Shown piece by piece: positions 36,922 through 45,116 of a DNA stretch of 64,000 nucleotides. Positions within the stretch are counted from its first letter, which is position 1, and the number at the start of each line of letters is the position of its first letter. The notes below the pieces were generated by a model that was given only the letters and a program-made list of their open reading frames with translations, was not told the origin of the DNA and searched no databases. The stretch is from Aestuariibius insulae (GTDB lineage Bacteria > Pseudomonadota > Alphaproteobacteria > Rhodobacterales > Rhodobacteraceae). A program made the position numbers and the translations under genes. Location: assembly GCF_040783535.2 (NCBI RefSeq), contig NZ_JBFONW020000001.1, forward strand, positions 992,001-1,056,000, in the 5' to 3' direction.

Positions 36922-37379
36922 GAGTGGGTCAGCAGCTTCCCCAATCGGTCCTCTTCTGCTGCGATCACAATTCCATCCGCTCGCCCATGGCCGAAGGCAT
37001 CATGAAAAAGCTCTATGGGACAAGCTGTTACATCCAGTCAGCAGGCGTCTTCAACGATATGGAAATCGACGGCTTCGCGGTCTCTGTCTGTGAGGAGATC
37101 GGGGTGGAGCTCTCCCGTCACCGCTCGCGCAGCTTTGACGAAATGGAGCAATGGGGCGACGATCTCAGCTCGTTCGACATGGTGATCGCGCTCTCTCCTG
37201 CCAGTCAGCGGCGGGCGCTCGATCTGACCCAGACCCATCATGTTCAGGTGGAATACTGGCCGATCCTCGATCCGTCCGGTCTTGGCGACCGGCGGGAGGA
37301 AAAGCTGGCAAGCTACAGGCAAAGCCGGGACCAGATCCTCAAGCGGCTCGAGAACCGGTGGGAAACACCGGATCCGTAA
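36918..37379 (+). CDS. Low-molecular-weight phosphotyrosine phosphatase-like protein
   Basis: A 153-residue member of the LMW-PTP/arsenate reductase fold. The P-loop is FCCDHNSIRSPMAEG, giving CX5RS with Cys near 15 and Arg near 21; the general-acid Asp is probably in WPILDPSG near 118. The protein follows UPF0262, beginning at a GTG in its stop; a second GTG at 36924 is equally possible. Substrate (phosphotyrosine or arsenate) is not decided by the motif. Confidence 0.88.
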   Translation: MRVGQQLPQSVLFCCDHNSIRSPMAEGIMKKLYGTSCYIQSAGVFNDMEIDGFAVSVCEEIGVELSRHRSRSFDEMEQWGDDLSSFDMVIALSPASQRRALDLTQTHHVQVEYWPILDPSGLGDRREEKLASYRQSRDQILKRLENRWETPDP

Positions 37380-37382
37380 ATG

Positions 37383-37409
37383 AAAAAGGGCCGCTCCGAA
37401 GAGCGACCC
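37383..37409 (-). terminator. Terminator with UUCG loop after PRC-barrel gene
   Basis: On the minus strand, GGGTCGCTC and GAGCGGCCC pair (one mismatch) around a TTCG tetraloop, followed by five T. It lies 22 bp after the PRC-barrel stop and may also work weakly for the convergent phosphatase operon. Confidence 0.85.
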
Positions 37410-37430
37410 TCTCAGAAGATCTAACTTAGA

Positions 37431-38930
37431 TTACTGACCTTCGTAGCTGGGCTGCGATTCCAGCTCTGCACGGCTGGCGTCGACATAGACGCGAAGGTCT
37501 CCACCCTCCTCGTTGCGCAGGAAGGCCATCTGACCTGCCTCAACCGCAACGGGCTTTTCTCCAAGGCCGAGGAACCCGCCGACATCGACGATCGCCCGGT
37601 CAAGATCACCGGCATTGCTCAGAACAAGCTCGCCGATCTCGCCGATATTTTCGTCATTGATGTCGAAGACCGACGCACCAGTGAGCGAGCTGACTTCAAT
37701 CTCGGTGGCGGGCACTGTCTGGTAGCCCTCACGCTCGATCATTGGACCTTCGGCGACCATATCGGTCTCTTCGGTCTGCATGGTCTCGCTTCCGGCATCG
37801 GCCGTCTCGGTTTCGCCTTCGGTGATCAGACCGCCGGCCTCTGCTGTCTCGGTCATCGGCTGCGTGCCGTCGACTTCGGTGGCATCCGCGGTCTGCATGC
37901 CGTCTTCGCTCTGCATCTGCTCGACCGACTGCATCGCGCTGGCTTGCTGCGTGTCACCGTCCGTGCTGTCGCCTTCACCGAATTCGCGCATGGTGACGAT
38001 GATCTCGCCCTGCTGCTCGAAATTCACGGTCGGCTCACCGGCAGAGGAGAACTGGACGTTCGGCTCTGCGGCCTCAAAGGTGACGCTCGGCTCGGCCCGC
38101 GTGATTTGGATGTTGCCCTGACCTTCGGTCTCGGTCTCTTCGTAGATCACGGTCGGATCGCTGGTCGCCATGGTGATCTGCGCGTTGGTCGTGGCGCGCG
38201 GCTCACGGACTTCACCGGCAGCATATGTCTCGCCGGATGCGCCATCCTGAACCTGGATACCCTGGCTGCCTTCTGCATTGTCGGCAGTGCGCAATTCGAG
38301 ATTCACGGTCGGCGGCGCCTGATTGACGGTCACCTGCGGCTCGGCCTGACGGATCTCGACCTCAGGACGTGCGGAGGCGACGTTCACACCGGGCTCGGGC
38401 ATCGTGATGATGATCTCGGGCGCGGCCTGCGTGATGGTGATCGTCGGCTGCGGCATTTCCACGTTGATCTCGGGTGCCTGCTGGCGAACAAGGATCTCTG
38501 CGCCCTGCTCTTCGATGGTCACTGCGGGCTCGGCGGAGGAAATGACAACCTCGGTATCGCCCTGCTCGACATCAACCTGCGGAGCTTCCTGCTCAAGGAA
38601 GACCATTCCTTCGACAACGCGCTCGTCCTCGAGCGTCACTGTCAACTGATCGGTCTCTGCCAGACGGGCGGCATCGGTATCGGTCGCTTCCGTCTGAGCT
38701 TCGGCTTCGACAAGCGCAGTCACTTCGACCAGCATGACTTCGCAATCTGCGGCGATGTCGGACTGGGCGATGCGCAGCACATCATCGGGTGTACGTTCAC
38801 TGTTTTCGGGCAGACCGTCTTGGGCAATCTGCATGAGGTCCTGGCAAACCTGCTCCTGCTGAGCGAAGGCTGGAGCTGCAGCCATCGGCACAGTCAGCGC
38901 GGTCGAGATAAGGAGGCGACGAAGTGTCAT
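37431..38930 (-). CDS. Exported acidic repeat protein with PRC-barrel domain
   Basis: A 499-residue exported protein. Signal peptide about 1-23 (ending APAFAQ). A small Cys-bearing head (about 24-65, C at 29 and near 63) is followed by a long acidic region with many degenerate repeats of about 9-11 residues, pattern A-x-P-x-V/I-x-V/I (QAEPQVTVNQAPPTVNLEL, for example), spanning about 110-310. A Glu/Thr/Met-rich linker (about 315-405) precedes a C-terminal PRC-barrel domain with SLTGASVFDINDENIGEIGELVL. No Lys in much of the repeat region; composition is very acidic. Role unknown, perhaps a surface or periplasmic scaffold. Separate from the amidotransferase gene by 121 bp. Confidence 0.8.
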   Translation of the reverse strand: MTLRRLLISTALTVPMAAAPAFAQQEQVCQDLMQIAQDGLPENSERTPDDVLRIAQSDIAADCEVMLVEVTALVEAEAQTEATDTDAARLAETDQLTVTLEDERVVEGMVFLEQEAPQVDVEQGDTEVVISSAEPAVTIEEQGAEILVRQQAPEINVEMPQPTITITQAAPEIIITMPEPGVNVASARPEVEIRQAEPQVTVNQAPPTVNLELRTADNAEGSQGIQVQDGASGETYAAGEVREPRATTNAQITMATSDPTVIYEETETEGQGNIQITRAEPSVTFEAAEPNVQFSSAGEPTVNFEQQGEIIVTMREFGEGDSTDGDTQQASAMQSVEQMQSEDGMQTADATEVDGTQPMTETAEAGGLITEGETETADAGSETMQTEETDMVAEGPMIEREGYQTVPATEIEVSSLTGASVFDINDENIGEIGELVLSNAGDLDRAIVDVGGFLGLGEKPVAVEAGQMAFLRNEEGGDLRVYVDASRAELESQPSYEGQ

Positions 38931-39051
38931 AGCATATCCTTCTTGTTGAAAGGTGATGCTCGCAAACAGATCGAAGGCGCGAAACGTTCCGACACATTTC
39001 TAACATATTTTATGATATTCACCGTTCGCTAACGATCTCGCGGCAGGGGCG

Positions 39052-39765
39052 TCAGCCTTGGGCGACAGCAGCGTCGACACCGTCGATCTGGCTTCGGTTC
39101 TCGCGGTAGGCATCTGCCGCCTGAACGAGCGCGGCAAAAATCCGGCGCTGCCGCCGCGCGTAGAAAAGATGCTCCGGATGCCACTGAACGCCAAGCATGA
39201 AAGGATCCCGAATTCGCTCGATCCCCTGGATCATTCCGCCCTCATCGCGCGCCGCCACCTGCAGGCCGCGCCCGAGCGTATTGACCGCTTGCGAATGAAG
39301 GGCATTCACCTTCATCGGCTCGGATCCGACCAGGCCCGCAAGACGCGTTTCGGCCTCGACCGTCACCGTCTTGCGCGGCAGGACGGTCTTGTATTTGCGC
39401 GATCCGAAGGTCTTGTAGGCATCCTGATCCAGATCTCCGCCCAGCACGACATTAAGCATCTGGCTGCCCCTGCAAATGCCGAGAAGGGGCGTATTCGATT
39501 TCCAAGCCGTCTCGATGATCTCTTTCTCAAGCGCGTCGCGAGCGGGATCGAGCCGTGCGGAGGTGACCAGCTCGCCGCCGTAAAGGTCAGGGGAGATGTC
39601 ATCGCCTCCGCCGACGATTACGCCGTCGACCGTACCCACATCTACATCGCGGCCCGACTGCCACCGAACGGCGCGCCCGCCTGCCAGCCAGACGTTGAAG
39701 GCGACAAGCGGAAAGATCCGCCAGCCGGAGCGCTCGGAAACGGTGACACCGATGACGGGTTTCAT
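39052..39765 (-). CDS. Class I glutamine amidotransferase (peptidase C26, PuuD-like)
   Basis: A 237-residue member of peptidase family C26, relative of gamma-glutamyl-GABA hydrolase PuuD. The nucleophile Cys98 is in GICRGSQ, and the His196-x-Glu198 pair is in QWHPEH. The DGVIVGGGDDISPDLYGG region (48-64) is typical of the family. It overlaps the amidoligase gene by 4 bp, so the two should act in one pathway: C26 enzymes paired with amidoligases are predicted to cleave or remodel gamma-glutamyl-type amides. Confidence 0.88.
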   Translation of the reverse strand: MKPVIGVTVSERSGWRIFPLVAFNVWLAGGRAVRWQSGRDVDVGTVDGVIVGGGDDISPDLYGGELVTSARLDPARDALEKEIIETAWKSNTPLLGICRGSQMLNVVLGGDLDQDAYKTFGSRKYKTVLPRKTVTVEAETRLAGLVGSEPMKVNALHSQAVNTLGRGLQVAARDEGGMIQGIERIRDPFMLGVQWHPEHLFYARRQRRIFAALVQAADAYRENRSQIDGVDAAVAQG

Positions 39766-40745
39766 GCGATCTCCTTCATATCATCCAAGAGGTTTGCGGC
39801 CTCAAGACGCGCCAGAACCCGATCCGGCCAGTCTGTCCGAAGCGTCGTCCAGTGCGCCCGGTGATCCCGCCAATCCTCGCGGATCAGATCGAGCAGATCG
39901 GCATCCGCAGCGATCCGCTCGATCAGAATCCAGCGGTTCCATTCCAGGGCAAGCGTCCAATCTGCCTCGTCAATCCGGCTATCGGGGAGCCGGTAATGAT
40001 AAGCGGGCCGCGCATTCACCTTCTCGTCGCCGGACAAACCGGCATGCGTCTGGTCCGGGGCGATATGGGCAAAGACCGGCAGCATATCCAGGGCGCGGTT
40101 GCGGGTCGGATTATGCTCCAGGTAAAGGTCGATCAGCTCTTCCATGCTGAACTGGTCCCGATCCGCCAAAGCGTCGATAAAGCGCCGGGGATAGGGGTCG
40201 ATGAAAGGCACGATCCGGCGCGACGGATCGATCCAGTTCTGCGCGCGGATCACATCGTCGCATAGGGCAAAGGCCGTCAGCACAGGAAGGATATCGGAGA
40301 CCTCAGACCCTTCGGTCTCGACGTTCAAATGGACGCCCCAGCCCAGCAGGAACCCGTTCCGGCTCCCGATCGCACCGGCCTCGCGCAAAGCCGCGCGGCA
40401 TACCTCGAGCCGGGGCAGATCGGAAAACGCAAGCGGCTCCGTCACGATCTCGACCGGCACGATCCGGCGCGCCGCCTCCAGAAGCCTTCCCACAACCGCC
40501 GTATCGGCCCGGTCCCGCCACGCAGTATCCAGATAGATCTTGATCGTTCCTAAAGCGGTTTCGACAAGCTGCAGTCCAACGGGACCCGTCCGCTCGCACC
40601 TACCGCTAAGCTGTTCGATCAGAATGTCCGCGACCTCGTCCTCGGTCAGACCGCCGAATTCGATTTCGATCCCGACCTTCCGGTCCTCGCCTTGCGGCAG
40701 GTCGAGAAAGCGGTCGCGGGGCAGGGTGAGAGGGGCTTGGGTCAT
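39762..40745 (-). CDS. Amidoligase (glutamine-synthetase-like COOH-NH2 ligase)
   Basis: A 327-residue member of the putative amidoligase family (PF12224), a shrunken relative of glutamine synthetase predicted to form amide bonds from carboxylate and amine using ATP. The metal-binding VGIEIEFGG (24-32) supplies Glu27 and Glu29; GWGVHLNVE near 136-144 supplies the conserved His; KVNARPAYHYRLPDSRIDE near 245-265 supplies the Arg/Lys elements of the nucleotide end. Iyer and Aravind described operons with this ligase beside a class I amidotransferase and predicted novel amide metabolites or peptide tagging. The substrate here is unknown. Confidence 0.87.
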   Translation of the reverse strand: MTQAPLTLPRDRFLDLPQGEDRKVGIEIEFGGLTEDEVADILIEQLSGRCERTGPVGLQLVETALGTIKIYLDTAWRDRADTAVVGRLLEAARRIVPVEIVTEPLAFSDLPRLEVCRAALREAGAIGSRNGFLLGWGVHLNVETEGSEVSDILPVLTAFALCDDVIRAQNWIDPSRRIVPFIDPYPRRFIDALADRDQFSMEELIDLYLEHNPTRNRALDMLPVFAHIAPDQTHAGLSGDEKVNARPAYHYRLPDSRIDEADWTLALEWNRWILIERIAADADLLDLIREDWRDHRAHWTTLRTDWPDRVLARLEAANLLDDMKEIA

Positions 40746-40800
40746 CGAAAGGTGTAACGCAGAGCCTCCGGATCGGGTTGCATTGCAACAGGCCCGACGT

Positions 40801-40857
40801 CCCCGCGAGTTTTCCCTTGAAAACCGGGGAGACGCGGCGCATTTAGTGCCGCGTCTC
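40801..40857. promoter_or_regulatory. Two tandem stem-loops upstream of infA
   Basis: First stem: CCCCG (40801-05) and GTTTTC (40809-14) pair with GAAAAC (40819-24) and CGGGG (40825-29), a bulge CGA and a CCTT loop. Second stem: GAGACGCGGCGC (40829-40) pairs with GTGCCGCGTCTC (40846-57) with one G-U, loop ATTTA. The hairpins touch at 40829, 34 bp before the infA start. No T-run follows, so they are not obvious terminators. Confidence 0.7.
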
Positions 40858-40891
40858 GCACCGTTAGGCGAGATTTCATAAAGGAGAGACC

Positions 40892-41110
40892 ATGGCCAAG
40901 GAAGAACTGCTCGAATTTCCAGGCGTCGTGAAGGAACTCCTGCCGAACGCGACGTTCAGGGTCGAGCTGGAAAACGGCCATGAGATCATCGCCCATACGG
41001 CAGGCAAGATGCGCAAGAACCGCATTCGCGTCCTCGCAGGCGACAAGGTACAGGTCGAGATGACCCCCTATGATCTGACTAAAGGTCGGATCAACTATCG
41101 CTTCAAATAA
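40892..41110 (+). CDS. infA: Translation initiation factor IF-1
   Basis: 72-residue OB-fold factor that occupies the ribosomal A site during initiation. Sequence MAKEELLEFPGVVKELLPNA, RVELENGHEIIAHTAGKMRKNRIRVLAGDKVQVEMTPYDLTKGRI is the family in full. Preceded by AAAGGAGAG. Starts a rightward operon with maf and rng, 4 bp to the next gene. The usual partner in Rhodobacterales is the small phosphatase, here displaced 3.5 kb upstream by the leftward PRC/amidoligase block. Confidence 0.98.
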   Translation: MAKEELLEFPGVVKELLPNATFRVELENGHEIIAHTAGKMRKNRIRVLAGDKVQVEMTPYDLTKGRINYRFK

Positions 41111-41114
41111 GCCG

Positions 41115-41678
41115 ATGCGGCTTGTTCTGGGCTCCGGCTCGCCGCGGCGGCTGGAGCTCCTCGCGCAGATCGGCGTCGTCCCGGACGCCGTGCGCCCTCC
41201 CGATATCGACGAGACACCTTCCCCCGGAGAGTTGCCCCGGCCCTATTGCGAGCGGATGGCGCTCGAAAAGGTGGAGGCCGTCAAGGCGGATCCCGAGGAC
41301 ATCGTTCTGTGCGCCGATACCACCGTCGCTTTGGGTCGCCGCATCTTCGGCAAACCTGCCGACGCCGCCGAAGCCGCCGAGTTCCTTATCAGGCTGATGG
41401 GGCGACGTCACAACGTGATCACCGCCGTCGCCGTCCGCTCCTCTGACCGGATCTGGCAGAAAAGTGTCGTGACCGCCGTCAAGATGAAGCGTCTGTCGGA
41501 TATCGAGCTGAACGGATATCTCGACAGCGACGACTGGCAAGGCAAGGCAGGCGGCTACGCCATCCAGGGCCCTGCGGGCGCGTTCATCCCTTGGATCAGT
41601 GGATCCTTTACCGGTGTGGTGGGTCTGCCTGTCGCGGAAACGGCCAACCTTCTGCGCGCCGCCGGAGCGATCCGGTGA
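41115..41678 (+). CDS. maf: Maf-family nucleoside triphosphate pyrophosphatase
   Basis: House-cleaning nucleotide pyrophosphatase (dTTP/UTP or modified nucleotides). 187 residues: LVLGSGSPRRLELLAQIG at the N terminus is the Maf signature, IVLCADTTVALG near 60-70 has the catalytic Asp, and GRRHNVITAVAVRS near 95 follows. Sits between infA and rng with 4-bp spacing and GTGA overlap. Confidence 0.93.
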   Translation: MRLVLGSGSPRRLELLAQIGVVPDAVRPPDIDETPSPGELPRPYCERMALEKVEAVKADPEDIVLCADTTVALGRRIFGKPADAAEAAEFLIRLMGRRHNVITAVAVRSSDRIWQKSVVTAVKMKRLSDIELNGYLDSDDWQGKAGGYAIQGPAGAFIPWISGSFTGVVGLPVAETANLLRAAGAIR

Positions 41679-42700
41679 AGGGGACCCTCATCATCCTCGA
41701 TCATCTGGCAGACAAAGAAGCCGCTGCCTTGATGGTCGATGGCATCCTCGACGATATCCTGATCGACAGCTCCGACAACCCGCGTCCCGGCGCGATCTTT
41801 CGCGCCATCTGCGACCGACCACTCAAAGGGCAGGGCGGCATGATGGTGCGTCTGCCCGACGGAACCGGATTTCTCCGCCAGGCAAAGGGGCTGGCTCCCG
41901 GTCAAGCCATTCTGGTTCAGGTCACCGGCTACGCCGAACCCGGCAAAGCCGTTCCGGTGACCTCAAAGCTGATTTTCAAAAGCCGCTTCGTCATCGTCAC
42001 CCCCGGAGCGGACGGCATAAATGTCAGCCGCCGGATCCGGGACGAGGAGGCGCGCGTGCGCCTTCTCGAGATTGCCCATGCAACCTTCGACGGACCGGGC
42101 GGCCTCATCCTGCGGTCCGCCGCGGCAGGGGCGACCGAGGACGAGCTGACGGAGGACATCGTCGCCATGTCCGATCTCGCGGCCGCCATCCTCTCGGACG
42201 CGGACGGATCAGAGCCCGAGGCCCTGACCGAAGGCGACGGTCCGCATGGTCTGGCCTGGCGGGACTGGACCGCCCCTGCGCAGATCGTCACCGAGCCAAG
42301 CGGCTTTCGCGATCACGGCGTTCTGGATGCACTCGAGGATCTTCGCAGCAGCCGCGTCCCCTTGGCAGGCGGCCACATGTTCATCGAACCGACCCGTGCC
42401 CTGGTCGCCGTCGATGTGAATACCGGCGCGGACACCTCGCCCGCCGCAGGGCTCAAAGCCAATCTCTCCGCCGCCCGCGCCCTGCCGCGCGCGCTGCGCC
42501 TGCGCGGCCTCGGAGGGCAGATCACCGTCGATTTCGCCCCGATGAGCAAGGCGCAGCGCCGTCAGGTGGAAAGCGCCCTCCGAGCGGCGTTTCGCGCCGA
42601 TCCGATCGAGACGGCCCTGGTCGGCTGGACGCCGCTTGGGCATTATGAGTTGCAAAGAAAGCGCGAGCGGCGCCCGCTCGACCTGCCGGAGACCCTCTGA
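41675..42700 (+). CDS. rng: Short RNase E/G family ribonuclease
   Basis: A 341-residue ribonuclease G/E family member beginning at GTG in the maf stop. An S1-like region (about 20-95) precedes the nuclease core. Mg2+ Asp residues are in VAVDVNTGADTS near 248 and ITVDFAPMSK near 290, both present. The CPxC zinc-link of RNase E/G is missing, and the protein is shorter than E. coli RNase G (489), as is usual for this infA-linked alphaproteobacterial group. Likely soluble, in rRNA or mRNA processing. Confidence 0.88.
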   Translation: MKGTLIILDHLADKEAAALMVDGILDDILIDSSDNPRPGAIFRAICDRPLKGQGGMMVRLPDGTGFLRQAKGLAPGQAILVQVTGYAEPGKAVPVTSKLIFKSRFVIVTPGADGINVSRRIRDEEARVRLLEIAHATFDGPGGLILRSAAAGATEDELTEDIVAMSDLAAAILSDADGSEPEALTEGDGPHGLAWRDWTAPAQIVTEPSGFRDHGVLDALEDLRSSRVPLAGGHMFIEPTRALVAVDVNTGADTSPAAGLKANLSAARALPRALRLRGLGGQITVDFAPMSKAQRRQVESALRAAFRADPIETALVGWTPLGHYELQRKRERRPLDLPETL

Positions 42701-42885
42701 TGGCCTGCCCGATCTGCGAAAAAGCACCTTCCGCCGATTACCGCCCGTTCTGCTCGCGGCGCTGCGCCGATCTCGATCTGGGGCGCTGGATGACAGGCGC
42801 CTACCGCGTCCCCTCCGCCGAGCCACCAGACGAGGAAGAGATCGAAAAAGCCCTCCATGACGATGCGGACCGGCAGACGCATTAA
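42700..42885 (+). CDS. yacG: YacG-type zinc protein (DNA gyrase inhibitor)
   Basis: 61-residue zinc-finger protein. Four Cys at 3, 6, 18 and 22 (CPIC and CSRRC spacing) form the site; the RWMTGAYRVP helix and Glu-rich tail are characteristic. E. coli YacG binds GyrB and inhibits gyrase. Overlaps the rng stop (TGATG). Last gene of the infA operon, 106 bp before tRNA-Phe. Confidence 0.93.
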   Translation: MACPICEKAPSADYRPFCSRRCADLDLGRWMTGAYRVPSAEPPDEEEIEKALHDDADRQTH

Positions 42886-42991
42886 ATCGCGCTGGACACC
42901 CCCCTGCACCTCTTCTAGAAGGCCGGGACCCCGAACGCGGAGCATATCTCCTCCTCGTTCTCCGAGCGGCCAACCAGCCCCTCGACCCGGC

Positions 42992-43066
42992 GCCCGGGTA
43001 GCTCAGGGGTAGAGCAGTGGATTGAAAATCCTCGTGTCGGTGGTTCGATTCCGCCCCCGGGCACCA
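42992..43066 (+). tRNA. tRNA-Phe (GAA)
   Basis: Acceptor GCCCGGG pairs with CCCGGGC; D arm AGCTCAGGGGTAGAGC; anticodon stem GGATT loop with GAA; T arm GGTTCGATTCC; encoded CCA at the end. 75 nt. Confidence 0.96.
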
Positions 43067-43473
43067 CTTCCTGAAACGACCGCAACTCCGTACGCAATAT
43101 TCGCATGAGAACGTGCTATCCTTCAGGCCTGTTTGCTCTGGATCTGCAGTGCCTCAGCGACGCGGCCACCCCAGTCAAGCAGCCAACCTGACACCAATCG
43201 ATATCACCATCTCGGCCGGCAATTGACTTTTCTGATAGAAATAGTCGACAAAAGACCAGCGAGTCTCAGCCACCCAATTCGGGAAGCCCGGACGGATCCA
43301 TCTGGAGTACACCGTCATGGAATCTGGCCGCAAACGGCAATCGGAGCAGGAGGGCGAACGCCTGTCTTCCAAAGCTCAATACCGGATCGAGCTGATCAAT
43401 CAGGCCTTTGACGGTGTGAACTCCGTCGATCAACCGGTCGAGCCGATCCTCGACCGGCTCGACCGGTCGCGAC
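43067..43473. other. Gap between tRNA-Phe and hemP
   Basis: About 407 bp without a confident gene. A TTGACT at 43223-43228 beside an AT-rich patch containing the small palindrome TTTCTGATAGAAA (43229-43241) is the best candidate for the hemP promoter and an operator, but I cannot place a good -10. No terminator structure after the tRNA is clear. Confidence 0.5.
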
Positions 43474-43481
43474 ATGACTGA
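43317..43481 (+). CDS. Possible 54-residue ORF overlapping hemP start
   Basis: ATG to TGA frame of 55 codons, hydrophilic (RKRQSEQEGERLSSKAQYR near the start, PVEPILDRLDRSRHD at the end). Its last 8 bp overlap the hemP ATG at 43474. There is no recognisable ribosome site and no family match I know; the overlap is the only reason to list it. Confidence 0.25.
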   Translation: MESGRKRQSEQEGERLSSKAQYRIELINQAFDGVNSVDQPVEPILDRLDRSRHD

Positions 43482-43638
43482 CATGTCCGATCTGCAAACG
43501 CGGACGGACGCCTCTCGCACGGCAACCTATGACGCGCGCAAGCTGATGGAGGGATGCACGCAAGCCTGCATCGTTCTTGATGGGCAGACTTATATCCTGC
43601 GCATCACACGGGCCGGAAAGCTGATTTTGACCAAATGA
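43474..43638 (+). CDS. hemP: Hemin uptake protein HemP
   Basis: 54-residue HemP family protein (45-54 usual). The C-terminal block GQTYILRITRAGKLILTK is the diagnostic signature. An alternative in-frame ATG at 43483 trims three residues. HemP genes accompany haem/iron uptake loci and are iron repressed in relatives. Here it leads the iron block, 148 bp before the first imelysin. No haem receptor gene is seen in the window. Confidence 0.9.
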   Translation: MTDMSDLQTRTDASRTATYDARKLMEGCTQACIVLDGQTYILRITRAGKLILTK

Positions 43639-43785
43639 CAAGGGGCGAGCACAGGCTGGCCGGAACTTTCGCAACGGTCAGGGACAGGCCCGCGGCGCCA
43701 AGGGTCGATCCGGGCGGAAGCCCGCAGATCGGCATCACTCACCTTCATCCAATCGAATAATTGTTCAACAGGGGAACAGACAGGA

Positions 43786-45045
43786 ATGAAACTTACAATC
43801 GCAGCCGCGCTCGGAACGACGCTTTTGACCGCAGTCCCGGCATTTGCTGACCGGGCCGCTGTGCTGGGCACCTATGCCGACATCGCCGAGGCCAAATACG
43901 AAGACAGCCTGACCTCGGCGCAGGACCTGCTCGAGGCGGTCAACACACTCGTCGACGCCCCGTCCGCGCAAGCGCTGCAATCCGTGAGGGACGCCTGGAT
44001 CGAAGCGCGCGTGCCGTACCAGCAAACCGAGGTCTACCGCTTCGGCAATGCCATCGTCGACGATTGGGAAGGCAAGGTGAATGCCTGGCCCCTCGATGAA
44101 GGGTTGATCGACTACGTGGACGGCTCCTATGGCGGCGCGACCGACGAGAACGAATATGCGGTGCTCAATGTCATCGCCAATCCGGCCTTCACCCTGTCGG
44201 GCGAGCAGGTCGATGCCGCCGATATCACGCCCGCGCTTCTGGAAGGCGCCCTGCACGAGGCTGACGGCGTCGAGTCGAACGTGGCGACGGGCTATCATGC
44301 CATCGAATTTCTCCTCTGGGGTCAGGACCTGAACGGTCATGGTCCCGGTGCAGGCAATCGCCCCTGGACCGACTACGCGTCCGGCGAGGCCTGCACAGGC
44401 GGGAACTGCGACCGCCGTGCCGACTATCTCAAAGCGGCGACAGAGCTGCTTGTTTCGGATCTCGAATGGATGGTCGGCCAATGGCAGGACGGCGGGGAAG
44501 CCCGCGCCCAACTCATCGCAGACGAAACCGCGGGGATCTCAAGCATCCTGACCGGGATGGGATCGCTTTCCTATGGTGAGCAGGCAGGCGAGCGGATGAA
44601 GCTCGGCGTCATGCTCAACGACCCGGAGGAAGAGCATGACTGCTTCTCCGACAACACCCATAACAGCCACTTCTATGACGCTCTGGGCATTCGAAACGTC
44701 TATCTCGGCAGCTATACCCGGATCGACGGAACTGTCGTCTCGGGCCCGTCCTTGTCATCGCTCGTAGCCGCGGCGGATGCGGGCGTAGATACCGAACTGA
44801 CGTCGAAGCTGAACGCGACGATGTTCGAGATGTCCGAGATGAAGACGGCGGCCGAAGCCGGCTTCGCCTATGATATGATGCTCGAACGCGGCAATGAGGC
44901 GGGCGAGGCGCTTATCATGGGGGCGGTCGATGCCCTGATCGATCAGACCCGGTCGATCGAACGTGCCGTTGCGGCTCTCGATGTGAAGACAATTGCCTTC
45001 GAAGGATCCGACAGCCTCGATGATCCCGAGGCGGTGTTCCAGTAA
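43786..45045 (+). CDS. Imelysin-family iron-regulated protein (IrpA-like)
   Basis: A 419-residue periplasmic or membrane-associated protein with a signal peptide (about 1-21, VPAFADR). Peptidase family M75 imelysin fold; the GxHxxE motif is intact as GYHAIEF with Gly169, His171 and Glu174. Metal-binding function is proposed for the family and iron acquisition is reported for IrpA/EfeO-like homologues; proteolysis is not generally shown. Two Cys appear around 205-210 (EACTGGNCDRR). It pairs with a second, diverged imelysin at 48041. Confidence 0.9.
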   Translation: MKLTIAAALGTTLLTAVPAFADRAAVLGTYADIAEAKYEDSLTSAQDLLEAVNTLVDAPSAQALQSVRDAWIEARVPYQQTEVYRFGNAIVDDWEGKVNAWPLDEGLIDYVDGSYGGATDENEYAVLNVIANPAFTLSGEQVDAADITPALLEGALHEADGVESNVATGYHAIEFLLWGQDLNGHGPGAGNRPWTDYASGEACTGGNCDRRADYLKAATELLVSDLEWMVGQWQDGGEARAQLIADETAGISSILTGMGSLSYGEQAGERMKLGVMLNDPEEEHDCFSDNTHNSHFYDALGIRNVYLGSYTRIDGTVVSGPSLSSLVAAADAGVDTELTSKLNATMFEMSEMKTAAEAGFAYDMMLERGNEAGEALIMGAVDALIDQTRSIERAVAALDVKTIAFEGSDSLDDPEAVFQ

Positions 45046-45116
45046 GACAAACTGCCACCTGGCAAGACGGAAGACCGATCCTAGGTCTTCCCTCAAGCAA
45101 GCAAGGCACGACTCCC

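Noticed and set aside
42915..43106. Minus-strand ORF with GGGIEPPTRGFSIHCSTPELP-like text
   Set aside because: It is the reverse complement of tRNA-Phe; a well-known false protein produced by such ORFs.
43229..43241. TTTCTGATAGAAA palindrome before hemP as an Irr or RirA box
   Set aside because: Polarity of the arms is opposite to the Irr element and no TGA-N9-TCA pattern fits; left as an unassigned palindrome.
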